Shown here piece by piece: positions 10,545 through 19,866 of a DNA stretch of 64,000 nt. The number at the start of each line of letters is the position of its first letter. Positions within the stretch are counted from its first letter, which is position 1. Under the pieces are notes generated by a model that was not told where the DNA came from, did no database searches, and was given only the letters and a program-made list of their open reading frames with translations. The position numbers and the translations under genes are program-made. The DNA comes from Pukyongiella litopenaei (GTDB lineage Bacteria; Pseudomonadota; Alphaproteobacteria; Rhodobacterales; Rhodobacteraceae), in NCBI RefSeq assembly GCF_003008555.2, contig NZ_CP027665.1:3828139-3892138 (forward strand), written 5' to 3'.

Positions 10545-10584
10545 TCTATAAGAAATGAGAACCGGCAGGCCATATGGCTGCCGG
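10545..10584 (-). terminator. Probable terminator of the DUF1111-imelysin-DUF1513 operon
   Basis: An inverted repeat at 10562-10584 (CCGGCA and GCCATATGGC closing with TGCCGG, one bulge) lies 38 bases past the DUF1513 stop and is followed on the minus strand by TTCTCATTTCTTATAG. It would separate this operon from the hemP promoter just beyond. Confidence 0.6.
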
Positions 10585-10621
10585 GGCAGAGAGCGCAGGC
10601 CACGACGAACGCCATCGGCGT

Positions 10622-11698
10622 TCAGAATTCGCGCACCCGCACGAGGTGATTGTCAAAGGCCAGTCCCGGCACCTGGCGGACGGGCTGGCCAGTTAGCGCC
10701 ACGGACCCGTCCCCGCCGGTGGTCGCGAACCCGGAGCGGGCCTCGGCAACCCCGCAGACATCGGACCGGCGCAGAATTTCCAGCAGGTTCAGCGACCGCG
10801 CGTCGAAAGTCGCAAACAGGTTGCCGCGGGGCGAGGTCAGCGCGACGCGATCGCCCGCGCGCGAAAAGGCGATGCTGCCCGCATAGCCCTGCATGTCCCG
10901 CCACAGCCCGGTTTCGGCCCGGAACAGGGACAACGCCCCGCCCCGCCGGTGCAGCCCGCCCAACGGCACCCCGTCATGGGTGTCATCCTGCCACTGCATC
11001 GCAAACGCGACCTGGCCATCACGGCGCACCGACAGGTGGCGGATCGAGTTGCGGCGCAGCGGCCGGTCCGGTTCGGCCAGGTCCAGCAGGTTGCCGTTGA
11101 AATCGAGATAGGACAGGTTCGGCGCCATGGTCGGGATGTTGAGCTTGGCCCGGCCGCTGTCGGGATGGGTTTCGATGCCGCCATTGGCCAGCACCAGGGT
11201 TTCGCCATCCGGCAACAGGGCGATGTCATGCGGCCCGACCCCGCCCGAGCCGAATTCGGCCATGCGGGCATATCCCGCCGCCACGTCCCAGACGCCCACG
11301 ACACCGCGCGCGTTCTCATGGTCGTTCTCGGTCGTGAACAGCCGGGTGCCGTCGGGGGAAAACACCCCGTGCCCATAGAAATGGCGCCCCCCGGGCGCGG
11401 TGAGCTGGTGCGCAACCTGCCCGGTCCGGCAATCGATCACCAGTGCAAACATGCCGGGACGGCGGGCAAAGGCCACCGCCTGCGGCCGTGCCGGATGCGC
11501 CGCCGCCGCATGTCCGCGCGACGGCATCGGCAGGCGGAACACCTCATCGAGCGTTTCCGACAGGCCGACCAGGACATAGTCGCCACCGGCGCTGCGGGCC
11601 GCGCTGAGATAGGCGGGCGATCCGGCCTCGGCCCAGCCGGATCGCGGCACCAGGCCCGCAGCCAGCAGTCCCGCCAGGAATCCTCGCCGATGGGTCAC
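10622..11698 (-). CDS. DUF1513 beta-propeller-like protein, exported
   Basis: A 358-residue protein with an N-terminal twin-arginine-like leader (HRRGFLAGLLAAGL), followed by repeated WD/YVTN-like strands such as GHGVFSPDGTRLFTTEN and GVGPHDIALLPDGETL. These suggest a seven-bladed propeller in the periplasm. The biochemical role is unknown; the family is regularly found with imelysins and di-heme DUF1111 proteins. The start is GTG 11698 with GGAG seven bases upstream, two bases after the second imelysin gene, so it is the last gene of a tight three-gene operon. Confidence 0.9.
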   Translation of the reverse strand: MTHRRGFLAGLLAAGLVPRSGWAEAGSPAYLSAARSAGGDYVLVGLSETLDEVFRLPMPSRGHAAAAHPARPQAVAFARRPGMFALVIDCRTGQVAHQLTAPGGRHFYGHGVFSPDGTRLFTTENDHENARGVVGVWDVAAGYARMAEFGSGGVGPHDIALLPDGETLVLANGGIETHPDSGRAKLNIPTMAPNLSYLDFNGNLLDLAEPDRPLRRNSIRHLSVRRDGQVAFAMQWQDDTHDGVPLGGLHRRGGALSLFRAETGLWRDMQGYAGSIAFSRAGDRVALTSPRGNLFATFDARSLNLLEILRRSDVCGVAEARSGFATTGGDGSVALTGQPVRQVPGLAFDNHLVRVREF

Positions 11699-11700
11699 GG

Positions 11701-12723
11701 TCAGTCTCCGTCCAGTGAATTGAACCCCGCCGCCACCCCCAGGATCGGGCCAAGCTCGGTGGTGACGAGATCGCGGATGTCGTTCACCAATTGCTGCAGG
11801 GCCTCGATCCGCAACCGGCCCTGCGGGTCGGCCACGCCCGCCAGCGAGGGGTCGGCCAGGGCGTCAACCTGGCGCAGCGCGTGCGCATAGGCCTGGTCCA
11901 GTCGGTCCGCCAGATCCGGGGCACCTGCCGCCAGGATCAGCGCAAGGTCGCGGGTCGCTTCCAGAGACAGCCAGACCTGCCGCAGCGACCGCCCCGACCG
12001 GTACAGTTCCGCCCGGTTCGGGCGCGGCCGGTCAAAGCCGCCCAGCGGACGGCCCAAACGCGCATCCGCGGTGAATTGCAACCCGGTGGACAGGGCCTTG
12101 AACAGCTCCTGCGCCGCTTCGGTGTCGCTGCGATAGCGGCGGCCCTCGCCCGGTTCGGTGAGGTCGGCAGCATATCCCCCGCGCCACGCCCCGGCGATGG
12201 CCACCGCATTCGCGGCAACGTCCCGCGCGATGGCCCGGACCAGCAGGCACCGGGCCGCGGCGCTGCCGGTGGTCATGGTGGGTTCGTCGAACAACAGGAA
12301 TTCGAGCGCATAGAGCCCGCGCGCGGCGATCGAAACCTGCCGGAACGCGTCGGCGTCCTCCAGCAGGGCCGCATCCCCCGACAACAGCCCGGCGAGCGCC
12401 TTGGGCGTCTTGCCGCGGCTGTCGGGCCAGAACGCGATGGCAAAGGCACGATCCTCGTCCTCGGTCGGGCCGAACCGCAGGTGGCTCATGCGCGTCCAGT
12501 CGTCGACCGTGGCGTGGAACGCCGCGCGCAGGCGGTCCGGTCCCGCGCCGCACCCGGCCCGCGCGGTATCATCCAGGCGGCCCGCACCCTGTTCAAAGGC
12601 GGACACCGCAGGCAGGACGTGATCGGATACGGCCAGCGCAACCGTATCGCTCAGGGCTGTTTCGGCAGCGGCCGGTCCGCACAGGCACAGCGTCGCGGCG
12701 AAAATCGTGAAACGACACCGCAT
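11701..12723 (-). CDS. Second imelysin family protein
   Basis: A 340-residue exported imelysin-like protein (signal peptide to about residue 20, ending CGPAAAE). It is only distantly related to the imelysin at 8813-10069. The signature reads GLYALE at 136-141, so the His of the canonical GxHxxE is Tyr; it is followed by FLLFDEP, as in the GLPALE-type branch. The ATG at 12723 overlaps the stop of the di-heme gene as TGATG, a coupling arrangement. ATG at 12819 upstream would add an Arg-rich non-signal stretch and is rejected. Confidence 0.88.
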   Translation of the reverse strand: MRCRFTIFAATLCLCGPAAAETALSDTVALAVSDHVLPAVSAFEQGAGRLDDTARAGCGAGPDRLRAAFHATVDDWTRMSHLRFGPTEDEDRAFAIAFWPDSRGKTPKALAGLLSGDAALLEDADAFRQVSIAARGLYALEFLLFDEPTMTTGSAAARCLLVRAIARDVAANAVAIAGAWRGGYAADLTEPGEGRRYRSDTEAAQELFKALSTGLQFTADARLGRPLGGFDRPRPNRAELYRSGRSLRQVWLSLEATRDLALILAAGAPDLADRLDQAYAHALRQVDALADPSLAGVADPQGRLRIEALQQLVNDIRDLVTTELGPILGVAAGFNSLDGD

Positions 12724-14264
12724 CAGAGGCTCTCCAGAAAGGCAATCAGCGCCTGACGGTCGGCGGCGGACATGGCGACAACGGCATCGCGCGCGGCCTG
12801 CGCCTCGCCGCCATGCCACAGGATCGCCTCGAGCAGGCTGCGCGCCCGACCGTCATGCAGGAAATAGCTATGGCCGCTGACCTGCCGGGTCAGCCCGATC
12901 CCCCATAGCGGCGGCGTGCGCCATTCGCGGCCATCGGCGACCGCCTCGGGGCGGTTGTCGGCCAGCCCCTCGCCCATGTCATGCAGCAGCATGTCGGTAT
13001 AGGGCCAGATCAACTGAAAACTCTGCTCGGGCCGGTCTTCGAGCCGGTGGGTCACAAATTTGGGCCGGTGACAGGATGTGCAGGCGGTGTCATAGAAGAC
13101 CTGCTTGCCCCGCAGCACCTGCGGATCCGCGACCCTGCGGCGGGCCGGAACGCCCAGGTTGCGGCTGTAATGGGTCACGAGATCCATGCCGGTCCCGTCG
13201 ATCTCGTCGACCCGGGCATCGCCGTCCCCGTGCGGGGCATCGCGGCAGGCTGGCTGACCGGCGGTGCAATCGCCCCACGGGGCGGGAAAGAGCGGGCTGG
13301 AAATGCCGATATCCCTCGCAAATGCGGCAGCGGATTGTTCGCGGATGGTCGGCATCCCGGCCTTGTGGCCGAACCGGCCCAGCATCGGCCGGTCGAATTC
13401 GCGCGACCAGACGATGTTGGGCCGCCCCGAGATGCCGTCGCCATCGGCATCGTCGGGATCGGCCCATGCGAGGATGTCCGCGGCCGGCACCGCCTCGAGC
13501 AGGCCCAGTCCGATCATCTGCGGCGCGACGCGCGGGCTGAACATGGTATCGTTGCCGAACGCGCCATGGCCCGGCTCGGCGGCCGTATATGTGGGCGCGC
13601 GCAGGATCGCCGTTTCCCCTTCCGAAAGCTCCACGACCCTGTCGAGATAGTCGATGACCAGCCGGTATTCGGCGGCCAGCCCGGCCAGGGTGAAATCCTG
13701 CAACTGCCCGCCATAGACCGGGTGCGGCTGCGTGGCGTGATACCCCGGAATGTCCGGCGCATCGCCGCCCGGCACCGAAACGCGCAGGAACATCGACACC
13801 GGGCTGTCCCCTTCATGTTCGGGCGGATGGCCGCGCCCGTCCTTGACGTGGCAGCGCTGGCAGGACCGGGCATTGAACAGTGGTCCGAGCCCGTCGCTGG
13901 CCCGGGTCGAGGACGGAGAGGACACCCAGAGCTTGCGGAAGAGCCCGTTGCCGACCTTGAAATCCAGTTCGCGCGCAAGCTCCATATTGGCCGACGGCTG
14001 CGAAAAGGCGTCGCGGTTGCGCCGCACCCGCACCGTCGCGGCCCCGGCGCTCATCTCCTCGAAGGGCTCGGCGGCGGCAAATCCGGTGGCCGGCGCGGTG
14101 ACCGCCTCGATCCGCGCGGTTTCCGCATCGGTGCGCGGCACGATGCGCAGATGCGGGTCATCGGGCTGCCCCGCCAGCGCCACGCCGGTTCCGGCACAGG
14201 CCAGCCCCGCCACCGCGCAGCGGGTCAGGATCCGGCCGAGGGCAATTGGCGGGCTGGGAAACAT
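12723..14264 (-). CDS. Di-heme c-type oxidoreductase (DUF1111)
   Basis: A periplasmic protein of about 513 residues in the di-heme oxidoreductase family often labelled thiol oxidoreductase, with a signal peptide to about residue 32. Two c-type heme sites are visible: CQRCH at about residue 135 and CTSCH near residue 395. A calcium-loop-like DPDDADGDGISG lies between them. A redox step on iron taken up by the imelysins is plausible but unproven. Start: ATG 14291 also exists but would coincide with the predicted transcription start, so ATG 14264, directly before the signal peptide, is preferred; neither has a strong ribosome binding site. Confidence 0.9.
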   Translation of the reverse strand: MFPSPPIALGRILTRCAVAGLACAGTGVALAGQPDDPHLRIVPRTDAETARIEAVTAPATGFAAAEPFEEMSAGAATVRVRRNRDAFSQPSANMELARELDFKVGNGLFRKLWVSSPSSTRASDGLGPLFNARSCQRCHVKDGRGHPPEHEGDSPVSMFLRVSVPGGDAPDIPGYHATQPHPVYGGQLQDFTLAGLAAEYRLVIDYLDRVVELSEGETAILRAPTYTAAEPGHGAFGNDTMFSPRVAPQMIGLGLLEAVPAADILAWADPDDADGDGISGRPNIVWSREFDRPMLGRFGHKAGMPTIREQSAAAFARDIGISSPLFPAPWGDCTAGQPACRDAPHGDGDARVDEIDGTGMDLVTHYSRNLGVPARRRVADPQVLRGKQVFYDTACTSCHRPKFVTHRLEDRPEQSFQLIWPYTDMLLHDMGEGLADNRPEAVADGREWRTPPLWGIGLTRQVSGHSYFLHDGRARSLLEAILWHGGEAQAARDAVVAMSAADRQALIAFLESL

Positions 14265-14297
14265 ATCCGGGTCATCAGTCGCTGCCTGCATCCAGGG

Positions 14298-14326
14298 GAA
14301 ACTGAGCGTTTTCGTCAGAATGTCAA
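14298..14326 (-). promoter_or_regulatory. Iron-box promoter of the DUF1111 operon
   Basis: On the minus strand TTGACA (14321-14326) is followed three bases later by TGACGAAAACGCTCA (14303-14317), a TGA-N9-TCA box. The layout is almost the same as at 10505-10534, which argues that both promoters answer to one repressor. The -10 region (about 14298-14303) is poor. Confidence 0.68.
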
Positions 14327-14402
14327 TGTGGCGAAATCGACCGTGTGTTCAGGCCGCGTGTCCGGGACCGGTGGCGAACCGATGGATCGCCGGCAAGGGC
14401 CG

Positions 14403-14678
14403 TCAGGCCGGGTCGGCCGTATCGCGCGGCGCTACCGGATAAGTTGACCGGGCCAGAATCGCGCCCGTTTCGTCCACCGTCAGGCGCAAGGCGCGCGCGC
14501 CATAGCGGAATGTCAGCCGCCAGCGGCCTTCGTCCTCGCCCTGCCCGGTCTCGCTGATCGTGGTGATCGCGCCTTCGCGCATCAGGGTCCGGACCTTCGA
14601 CGCCGGAATGCCAAAGGCCTCGGCGACGATCCCGGCATCCACCACAAAGCCGTCATCCTGTTTTTCGACCGCGTTCAT
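14403..14678 (-). CDS. DUF6522-like small protein
   Basis: A 91-residue cytoplasmic protein. The N-terminal half (VVDAGIVAEAFGIPASKVRTLM) looks like a small winged-helix or MerR-like DNA-binding fold; the second half is a beta-rich RWRLTFRYGARALRLTVDE segment. It resembles the DUF6522 family, of unknown function. The ATG at 14678 overlaps the stop of the tyrosine-coordinated heme protein gene by four bases (ATGA), so both come from one transcript. The neighbours point to the nitric-oxide or peroxide response. Confidence 0.66.
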   Translation of the reverse strand: MNAVEKQDDGFVVDAGIVAEAFGIPASKVRTLMREGAITTISETGQGEDEGRWRLTFRYGARALRLTVDETGAILARSTYPVAPRDTADPA

Positions 14679-14908
14679 TCGGTCTGGCGCCAATAGTCAT
14701 TCGCCGCGGCAACGGTGGCGAAATGGGTGGCGACCACATGGCTGACGGCGATCAGCGCCTCGGCATCCTCGGCATATTCAGGCCGCAGACGGTCACGGAT
14801 ATCGGCGTCGGGCTGGGTCGCCTTGACCGCCACGCGCGACAGCTTGATGGCCAGTTCATAACCCTCTTCCGGGGTGGCGGTGATCAATGTCGGCAGCCAG
14901 CTTGTCAT
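14675..14908 (-). CDS. Hexameric tyrosine-coordinated heme protein (HTHP)
   Basis: A 77-residue protein matching HTHP, known from the roseobacter Silicibacter (Ruegeria) pomeroyi as a hexamer with a Tyr-ligated heme and weak peroxidase/catalase activity. The family landmarks are all present: TLITATPEEG at the N-terminus, Tyr45 (in RPEYAEDA) as the heme ligand, and the VATHFATVAAANDYW ending. No signal peptide is visible. Ribosome binding site AAAGGAAC precedes the ATG. It lies 68 bases downstream of nsrR on the same strand, suggesting a role in handling nitric oxide or peroxide. Confidence 0.9.
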   Translation of the reverse strand: MTSWLPTLITATPEEGYELAIKLSRVAVKATQPDADIRDRLRPEYAEDAEALIAVSHVVATHFATVAAANDYWRQTE

Positions 14909-14976
14909 GAGATGTTCCTTTCGTATTCAATGGGGTATTGCATCGCCTTGCCCACCCGCCTTGCCCACCTGTGCGG

Positions 14977-15393
14977 TCAGGCGGCCGCGCGGGCGGGCAA
15001 GGCGATGTCCGCGAGTGTGGACAGGTTCAGATCTTCCAGAAACCGATGCTCGGCCCGGCGCAGCCGCGATTTCAGCCGACAGCACCCGTCGATGGTGCAG
15101 GCATTGCCGTCAGCGCCGAAACACTCGACCAGGACCTGGCCCTGTTCGAGCAGCCGCACCACGTCGCCCAGCCGGATCTCGGCGGGCGGGTGCCGCAGGG
15201 TCGCGCCCCCGCCCCCGCCGCGCCGGGTTTCGACGATGCCGCCACGGGCCAGCTGCTGCATGATCTTGGTCAAGTGATTCCGCGACAACCCGAATTCCTG
15301 CGCCAGATCGGCGGTCGAAAACGCCTGTCCCGGCGCGCTGGCCATCCGCATCAGCATGCGCAGCCCGTAATCGGTAAAGGATGTCAGACGCAT
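14977..15393 (-). CDS. nsrR: Rrf2 family regulator, probable NsrR
   Basis: A 138-residue winged-helix repressor of the Rrf2 family. The N-terminus MRLTSFTDYGLRMLM is typical of NsrR, the nitric-oxide sensor. Candidate Fe-S ligands are Cys91, Cys99 and Cys104/105, close to the NsrR spacing and unlike that of IscR. The ATG at 15393 is chosen as the conserved N-terminus; seven codons upstream are possible but would run into the operator. It is divergent from a truncated hemoglobin gene, with a candidate NsrR site between, so autoregulation and control of the hemoglobin are expected. Confidence 0.88.
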   Translation of the reverse strand: MRLTSFTDYGLRMLMRMASAPGQAFSTADLAQEFGLSRNHLTKIMQQLARGGIVETRRGGGGGATLRHPPAEIRLGDVVRLLEQGQVLVECFGADGNACTIDGCCRLKSRLRRAEHRFLEDLNLSTLADIALPARAAA

Positions 15394-15405
15394 GGCGCAC
15401 CCTTC

Positions 15406-15428
15406 AATCTGCATTTACAATACCTATT
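15406..15428. promoter_or_regulatory. Candidate NsrR operator
   Basis: AATCTGCATTTACAATACCTATT resembles the NsrR consensus of two inverted ATGCAT/TTTA half sites around an A/T centre (TGCATTTA facing AATACCTA). It is in the 81-bp gap between nsrR and the divergent hemoglobin gene, where one operator could serve both. Confidence 0.55.
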
Positions 15429-15474
15429 AACAGGCGTAGCCTCATCTGCAAACCCCAAAACGCCGGAGTGACCC

Positions 15475-15942
15475 ATGTCCTCAGTCGATTCCCCAGTCGC
15501 TTACCCGGTCGATCCCGACCTCGTTTCGGTGCGCCCCCAGATGACCGCCACGCTGATGGCGCAGACCGGTCTCGACGACGAGATCCTCACCCTGCTGGTG
15601 CATCGCTTCTATGCCAAGGTGCGCGCCGACCCGGTGCTGGGCCCGATCTTTGATGCGCGGATCGACGACTGGGAGCCCCATCTCGAACGCATGTCGGCCT
15701 TCTGGTCTTCGGTGGCGCTGATGACCGGGCGCTATCGCGGCGCCCCGGTGCCCGCTCATGCCAGCCTGCCGGTCAACTGGTCCGACTTTGAACGCTGGCT
15801 GGTGCTGTTCCGGGAAACCGCCCGCGAAACCTGCACGCCCGAAGGGGCGGATCATTTGATCGAACGGGCAGAGCGGATCGCGCGGTCTCTGCATATGGCG
15901 GTCGAGGATGCGAAACCCCGCTCGGTTCCGTCGCTGCTCTGA
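15475..15942 (+). CDS. Group III truncated hemoglobin
   Basis: A 155-residue two-over-two globin that binds O2 or NO; related proteins protect against nitrosative stress. The proximal heme ligand should be His95 in PVPAHASLP, followed by the group III pattern FERWLVLFRETA. Distal residues include VHRFYAKVR near residue 42. The ATG has GGAG seven to eight bases upstream. Divergent from nsrR across a candidate operator, so induction by NO is the simplest reading. DUF488 follows 18 bases downstream. Confidence 0.92.
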   Translation: MSSVDSPVAYPVDPDLVSVRPQMTATLMAQTGLDDEILTLLVHRFYAKVRADPVLGPIFDARIDDWEPHLERMSAFWSSVALMTGRYRGAPVPAHASLPVNWSDFERWLVLFRETARETCTPEGADHLIERAERIARSLHMAVEDAKPRSVPSLL

Positions 15943-15960
15943 CCGGCGAAGCTGTCCCCC

Positions 15961-16362
15961 ATGAACCCCGGCCCGCCCCACCCGACCAAAGACATCCGCG
16001 TCAAGCGGATCTATCGGGCCGCCCGCGTCTCGGACGGGCGGCGGATCCTGGTCGATCGCATCTGGCCGCGCGGAATGGCAAAGCATCGCGCGCGCCTGCA
16101 TTCCTGGGAGCGCGACATCGCCCCGAGCGACGATCTGCGGACATGGTTTCACGCCCATCCCGACCGCTGGGACGATTTCGCGGCACGCTATGGCGCCGAA
16201 CTCGACCAGCATCGCGACAAGCTGCGGGAGATCGCGGACCATGCGCGGGAGGGCATCGTGACGCTGCTCTATGCCTCCAAGGACGAGGACCACAACAACG
16301 CGGTCGTCCTGCGCCGCTATCTGTGCCAGCTTCTGGACCAGGATGAGAAAGGCGACCGATGA
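15961..16362 (+). CDS. DUF488 family protein
   Basis: A 133-residue DUF488 protein. Family motifs visible are IKRIY-like VKRIYRAAR, the loop LVDRIWPRGMAK and the C-terminal TLLYASKDEDHNNA block. The function is unknown. The gene follows the truncated hemoglobin by 18 bases and overlaps the next gene by ATGA, so it belongs to the NsrR-linked transcript, in line with DUF488 genes often lying beside globins. Confidence 0.9.
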   Translation: MNPGPPHPTKDIRVKRIYRAARVSDGRRILVDRIWPRGMAKHRARLHSWERDIAPSDDLRTWFHAHPDRWDDFAARYGAELDQHRDKLREIADHAREGIVTLLYASKDEDHNNAVVLRRYLCQLLDQDEKGDR

Positions 16363-17066
16363 GCGACCCCTTCAAGAGCTTTCGCTGCCAGGGCGGGTTT
16401 TCGTCACCGCCCTGCTATGCGGCAGAGATTGCCCCCGACTATTTCGATCCGCTGGCCGTCGATGCGCAACAGGCCAGTGATGTGGCCCGGTGGCGCAAGG
16501 CCGAACGGGCGCGGCTGCGGGCGGCGCGGATGGCCCTGTCGGTTGCCGAACGCAACGCGATCGGCGCGGCGCTAGCCGGACACCTGCGCGGGCTGTTGCG
16601 CGACCGGTTCGTTGGCGCGCGCGGGATGGTGTTGTCCGCCTACTGGCCGATCAAGGGCGAACCCGATCTGCGCCCGCTGATGGCCGAACTGCACGCCGCC
16701 GGCGTGGTGATCGCGCTGCCGATCGTCGAGACAAAGGCCGCCCCGCTGGTGTTCCGGCGCTGGACGCCCGACACGCGGATGGTGCGCGGCGACTGGAACA
16801 TACCCGTGCCGCCGCCCGATGCGCCGGCCATCACCCCCCAGATCACGCTGGCCCCGCTGGTCGGATGGACGCGGGACGGCTATCGGCTCGGCTATGGCGG
16901 GGGGTATTTCGACCGGACGCTGGCGGCGCTGTCGCCCCGGCCCCACAGCATCGGCATCGGCTTTGACATGGCGGTGCTGCCCACGATCTATCCGCAACCG
17001 CATGACATCCCGCTCGACCATATCCTGACCGAGACGGGCGAACAAACCGGTGAGAACCCCGGCTGA
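16359..17066 (+). CDS. 5-formyltetrahydrofolate cyclo-ligase
   Basis: Converts 5-formyl-THF to 5,10-methenyl-THF using ATP, returning a folate storage form to one-carbon metabolism. The substrate-binding WRKAERARLRAAR region lies at 45-58, and the C-terminal signature LGYGGGYFDR near residue 175 is intact. Residues 1-40 are an N-terminal addition with two cysteines (RCQGGFSSPPC) not in the usual 180-200 residue enzyme; similar extensions occur in roseobacters. ATG overlaps the DUF488 stop by four bases. Confidence 0.92.
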   Translation: MSDPFKSFRCQGGFSSPPCYAAEIAPDYFDPLAVDAQQASDVARWRKAERARLRAARMALSVAERNAIGAALAGHLRGLLRDRFVGARGMVLSAYWPIKGEPDLRPLMAELHAAGVVIALPIVETKAAPLVFRRWTPDTRMVRGDWNIPVPPPDAPAITPQITLAPLVGWTRDGYRLGYGGGYFDRTLAALSPRPHSIGIGFDMAVLPTIYPQPHDIPLDHILTETGEQTGENPG

Positions 17067-17166
17067 CGCGGGACGGCGTGGATTTTCAGGCCGCGCAACC
17101 GCATGCGAAATCCGAACGCCCGTGGCATCGATTCCCGATTGATTACAATGCCTTGCGGGGATCTGC

Positions 17167-17242
17167 TGGTGCCGCATGAGGGACTTGAACCCCCGACCCA
17201 TCGCTTACGAAGCGATTGCTCTACCAACTGAGCTAATGCGGC
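17167..17242 (-). tRNA. tRNA-Thr (anticodon CGT)
   Basis: On the minus strand the acceptor GCCGCAT pairs with ATGCGGC, the D arm is AGCTCAGTTGGTAGAGC, the anticodon loop TTCGTAA gives CGT, and the T loop is TTCAAGT. Discriminator A and the CCA end (17167-17169) are encoded. Confidence 0.97.
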
Positions 17243-17327
17243 ATCGGCGGAGGTCCGTTTAAACGCTCGGCCTGACCCACGCAAGAGCCCAAATCGACCT
17301 GCGCCCGGCCTGTTCGATCCGGGCCGG

Positions 17328-17783
17328 TCAGCGTTCGGCCTTCTTTTCCCAGCGCCCCGATGCCTCGGACCAGTATTGCGCCGCCGCGCCGGCCCCGGTC
17401 AGCGCCGACCACTGGGCGCGGGCGCGGTCCAGCGCCGCCGGGTCGTTGCCGTCGAACAGCACGCAGGCCCGATCCAGCGCGGCCACCTCATCGGCGCCGA
17501 TCCCGGCCCCGTCGATGCACATGACACACTGCGCCCCGTTCGCGGCCGCGCCCGTGGTCAGCAGCACCGGCTGGTCGGCATCATGGGGCCCGCCGGCCAG
17601 GCCGTGGGCGGGGAACTGGTCCTCGGGGCCCAGCCACAGCTGGTCGTCGAGCCAGGCCAGCCGGTCCGCGTTCACCCCGCGCACCGCCACCCGCCAGCCG
17701 GCGGTGCGGGCCTTGCCCAGCAGCATCGGCAGGGTCCGCTCGAGCGGCTGCCGGGTCAGGTGATAGAAGTAGACCGCGCCCAT
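17328..17783 (-). CDS. holC: DNA polymerase III subunit chi
   Basis: A 151-residue HolC-like protein that in other bacteria links the clamp loader to single-strand binding protein. It starts MGAVYFYHLTRQPLE, the usual chi beginning, and has the LDDQLWLGPEDQFPAHG block and PVLLTTG strand near the middle. The ATG at 17783 follows AAGGAC; the longer in-frame ORF would overlap the VOC gene. It closes a pepA-VOC-holC run; pepA-holC adjacency is common in proteobacteria. Confidence 0.92.
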   Translation of the reverse strand: MGAVYFYHLTRQPLERTLPMLLGKARTAGWRVAVRGVNADRLAWLDDQLWLGPEDQFPAHGLAGGPHDADQPVLLTTGAAANGAQCVMCIDGAGIGADEVAALDRACVLFDGNDPAALDRARAQWSALTGAGAAAQYWSEASGRWEKKAER

Positions 17784-17796
17784 CCCGTGTTGTCCT

Positions 17797-18198
17797 TCAG
17801 TCTTCGGTGGGCCAGGGATCGTAGTCGCCAAAGGTCCAGATATGCCCTTCGGGGTCGCGAATGGTGAAACTGGAGCCGCCGTAATCCTGATCCCGCATCG
17901 GCATCACGATCTCGGCGCCGCCGGAAACCGCGCGATCCCGCGCCGCCGCGACATCATCGACCACCGCGTAGATGGTTGTGGTTTCGCCGCCCGCCTGCGC
18001 CGGGTCCACCATGAAACGGTCGAATTCCCCGTCCCCATGGGGGCCGAACATCATCATGCCCCGGCCCAGGGCGATCTGCGCGTGAACGATCGCCCCGGCA
18101 TCGTCGCGATAGACCGAATGGGCATGCAGCCCCAGCACGCCGGTGATGAAGGACAGCGCCGCCTCGCAATCGTGATAGCGCGTCGCGGGAATCAACAT
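17797..18198 (-). CDS. VOC family protein (glyoxalase/bleomycin-resistance fold)
   Basis: A 133-residue protein with the vicinal-oxygen-chelate fold: MLIPATRYHDCEAALSFI at the N-terminus, a GRGMMMFGPHG strand in the middle and the C-terminal FTIRDPEGHIWTFGDYDP signature. It is closest to the PhnB/EphP-like glyoxalase-resistance group. The substrate is unknown. It lies between pepA (33 bases) and holC (13 bases) and is probably co-transcribed. Confidence 0.88.
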   Translation of the reverse strand: MLIPATRYHDCEAALSFITGVLGLHAHSVYRDDAGAIVHAQIALGRGMMMFGPHGDGEFDRFMVDPAQAGGETTTIYAVVDDVAAARDRAVSGGAEIVMPMRDQDYGGSSFTIRDPEGHIWTFGDYDPWPTED

Positions 18199-18231
18199 CG
18201 TCCAGTCTCCCTCTGGTCCCGGTCCAGCATA

Positions 18232-19719
<1,488 letters not shown>

Positions 19720-19820
19720 GACGGGCTCCGGTTCTGATGACGTTTTCAGATGGGTAACGCGCACCGGCGGGCTTGACCAGATGGCAGCCTCGGCCAGATT
19801 GCAGTTTTCCCGCCTCCGCG

Positions 19821-19831
19821 ATTGCTCTAAT
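19821..19831 (+). promoter_or_regulatory. Possible promoter -10 for lptFG
   Basis: ATTGCTCTAAT contains an extended -10 (TGC then TCTAAT, five of six to TATAAT) 36 bases before the lptF start. No good -35 lies at 17 bp. The 147-bp gap holds both this and whatever drives pepA. Confidence 0.35.
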
Positions 19832-19866
19832 GTCGCCGGGAAATTGGGCAGGTCCGGGAGAACGCA

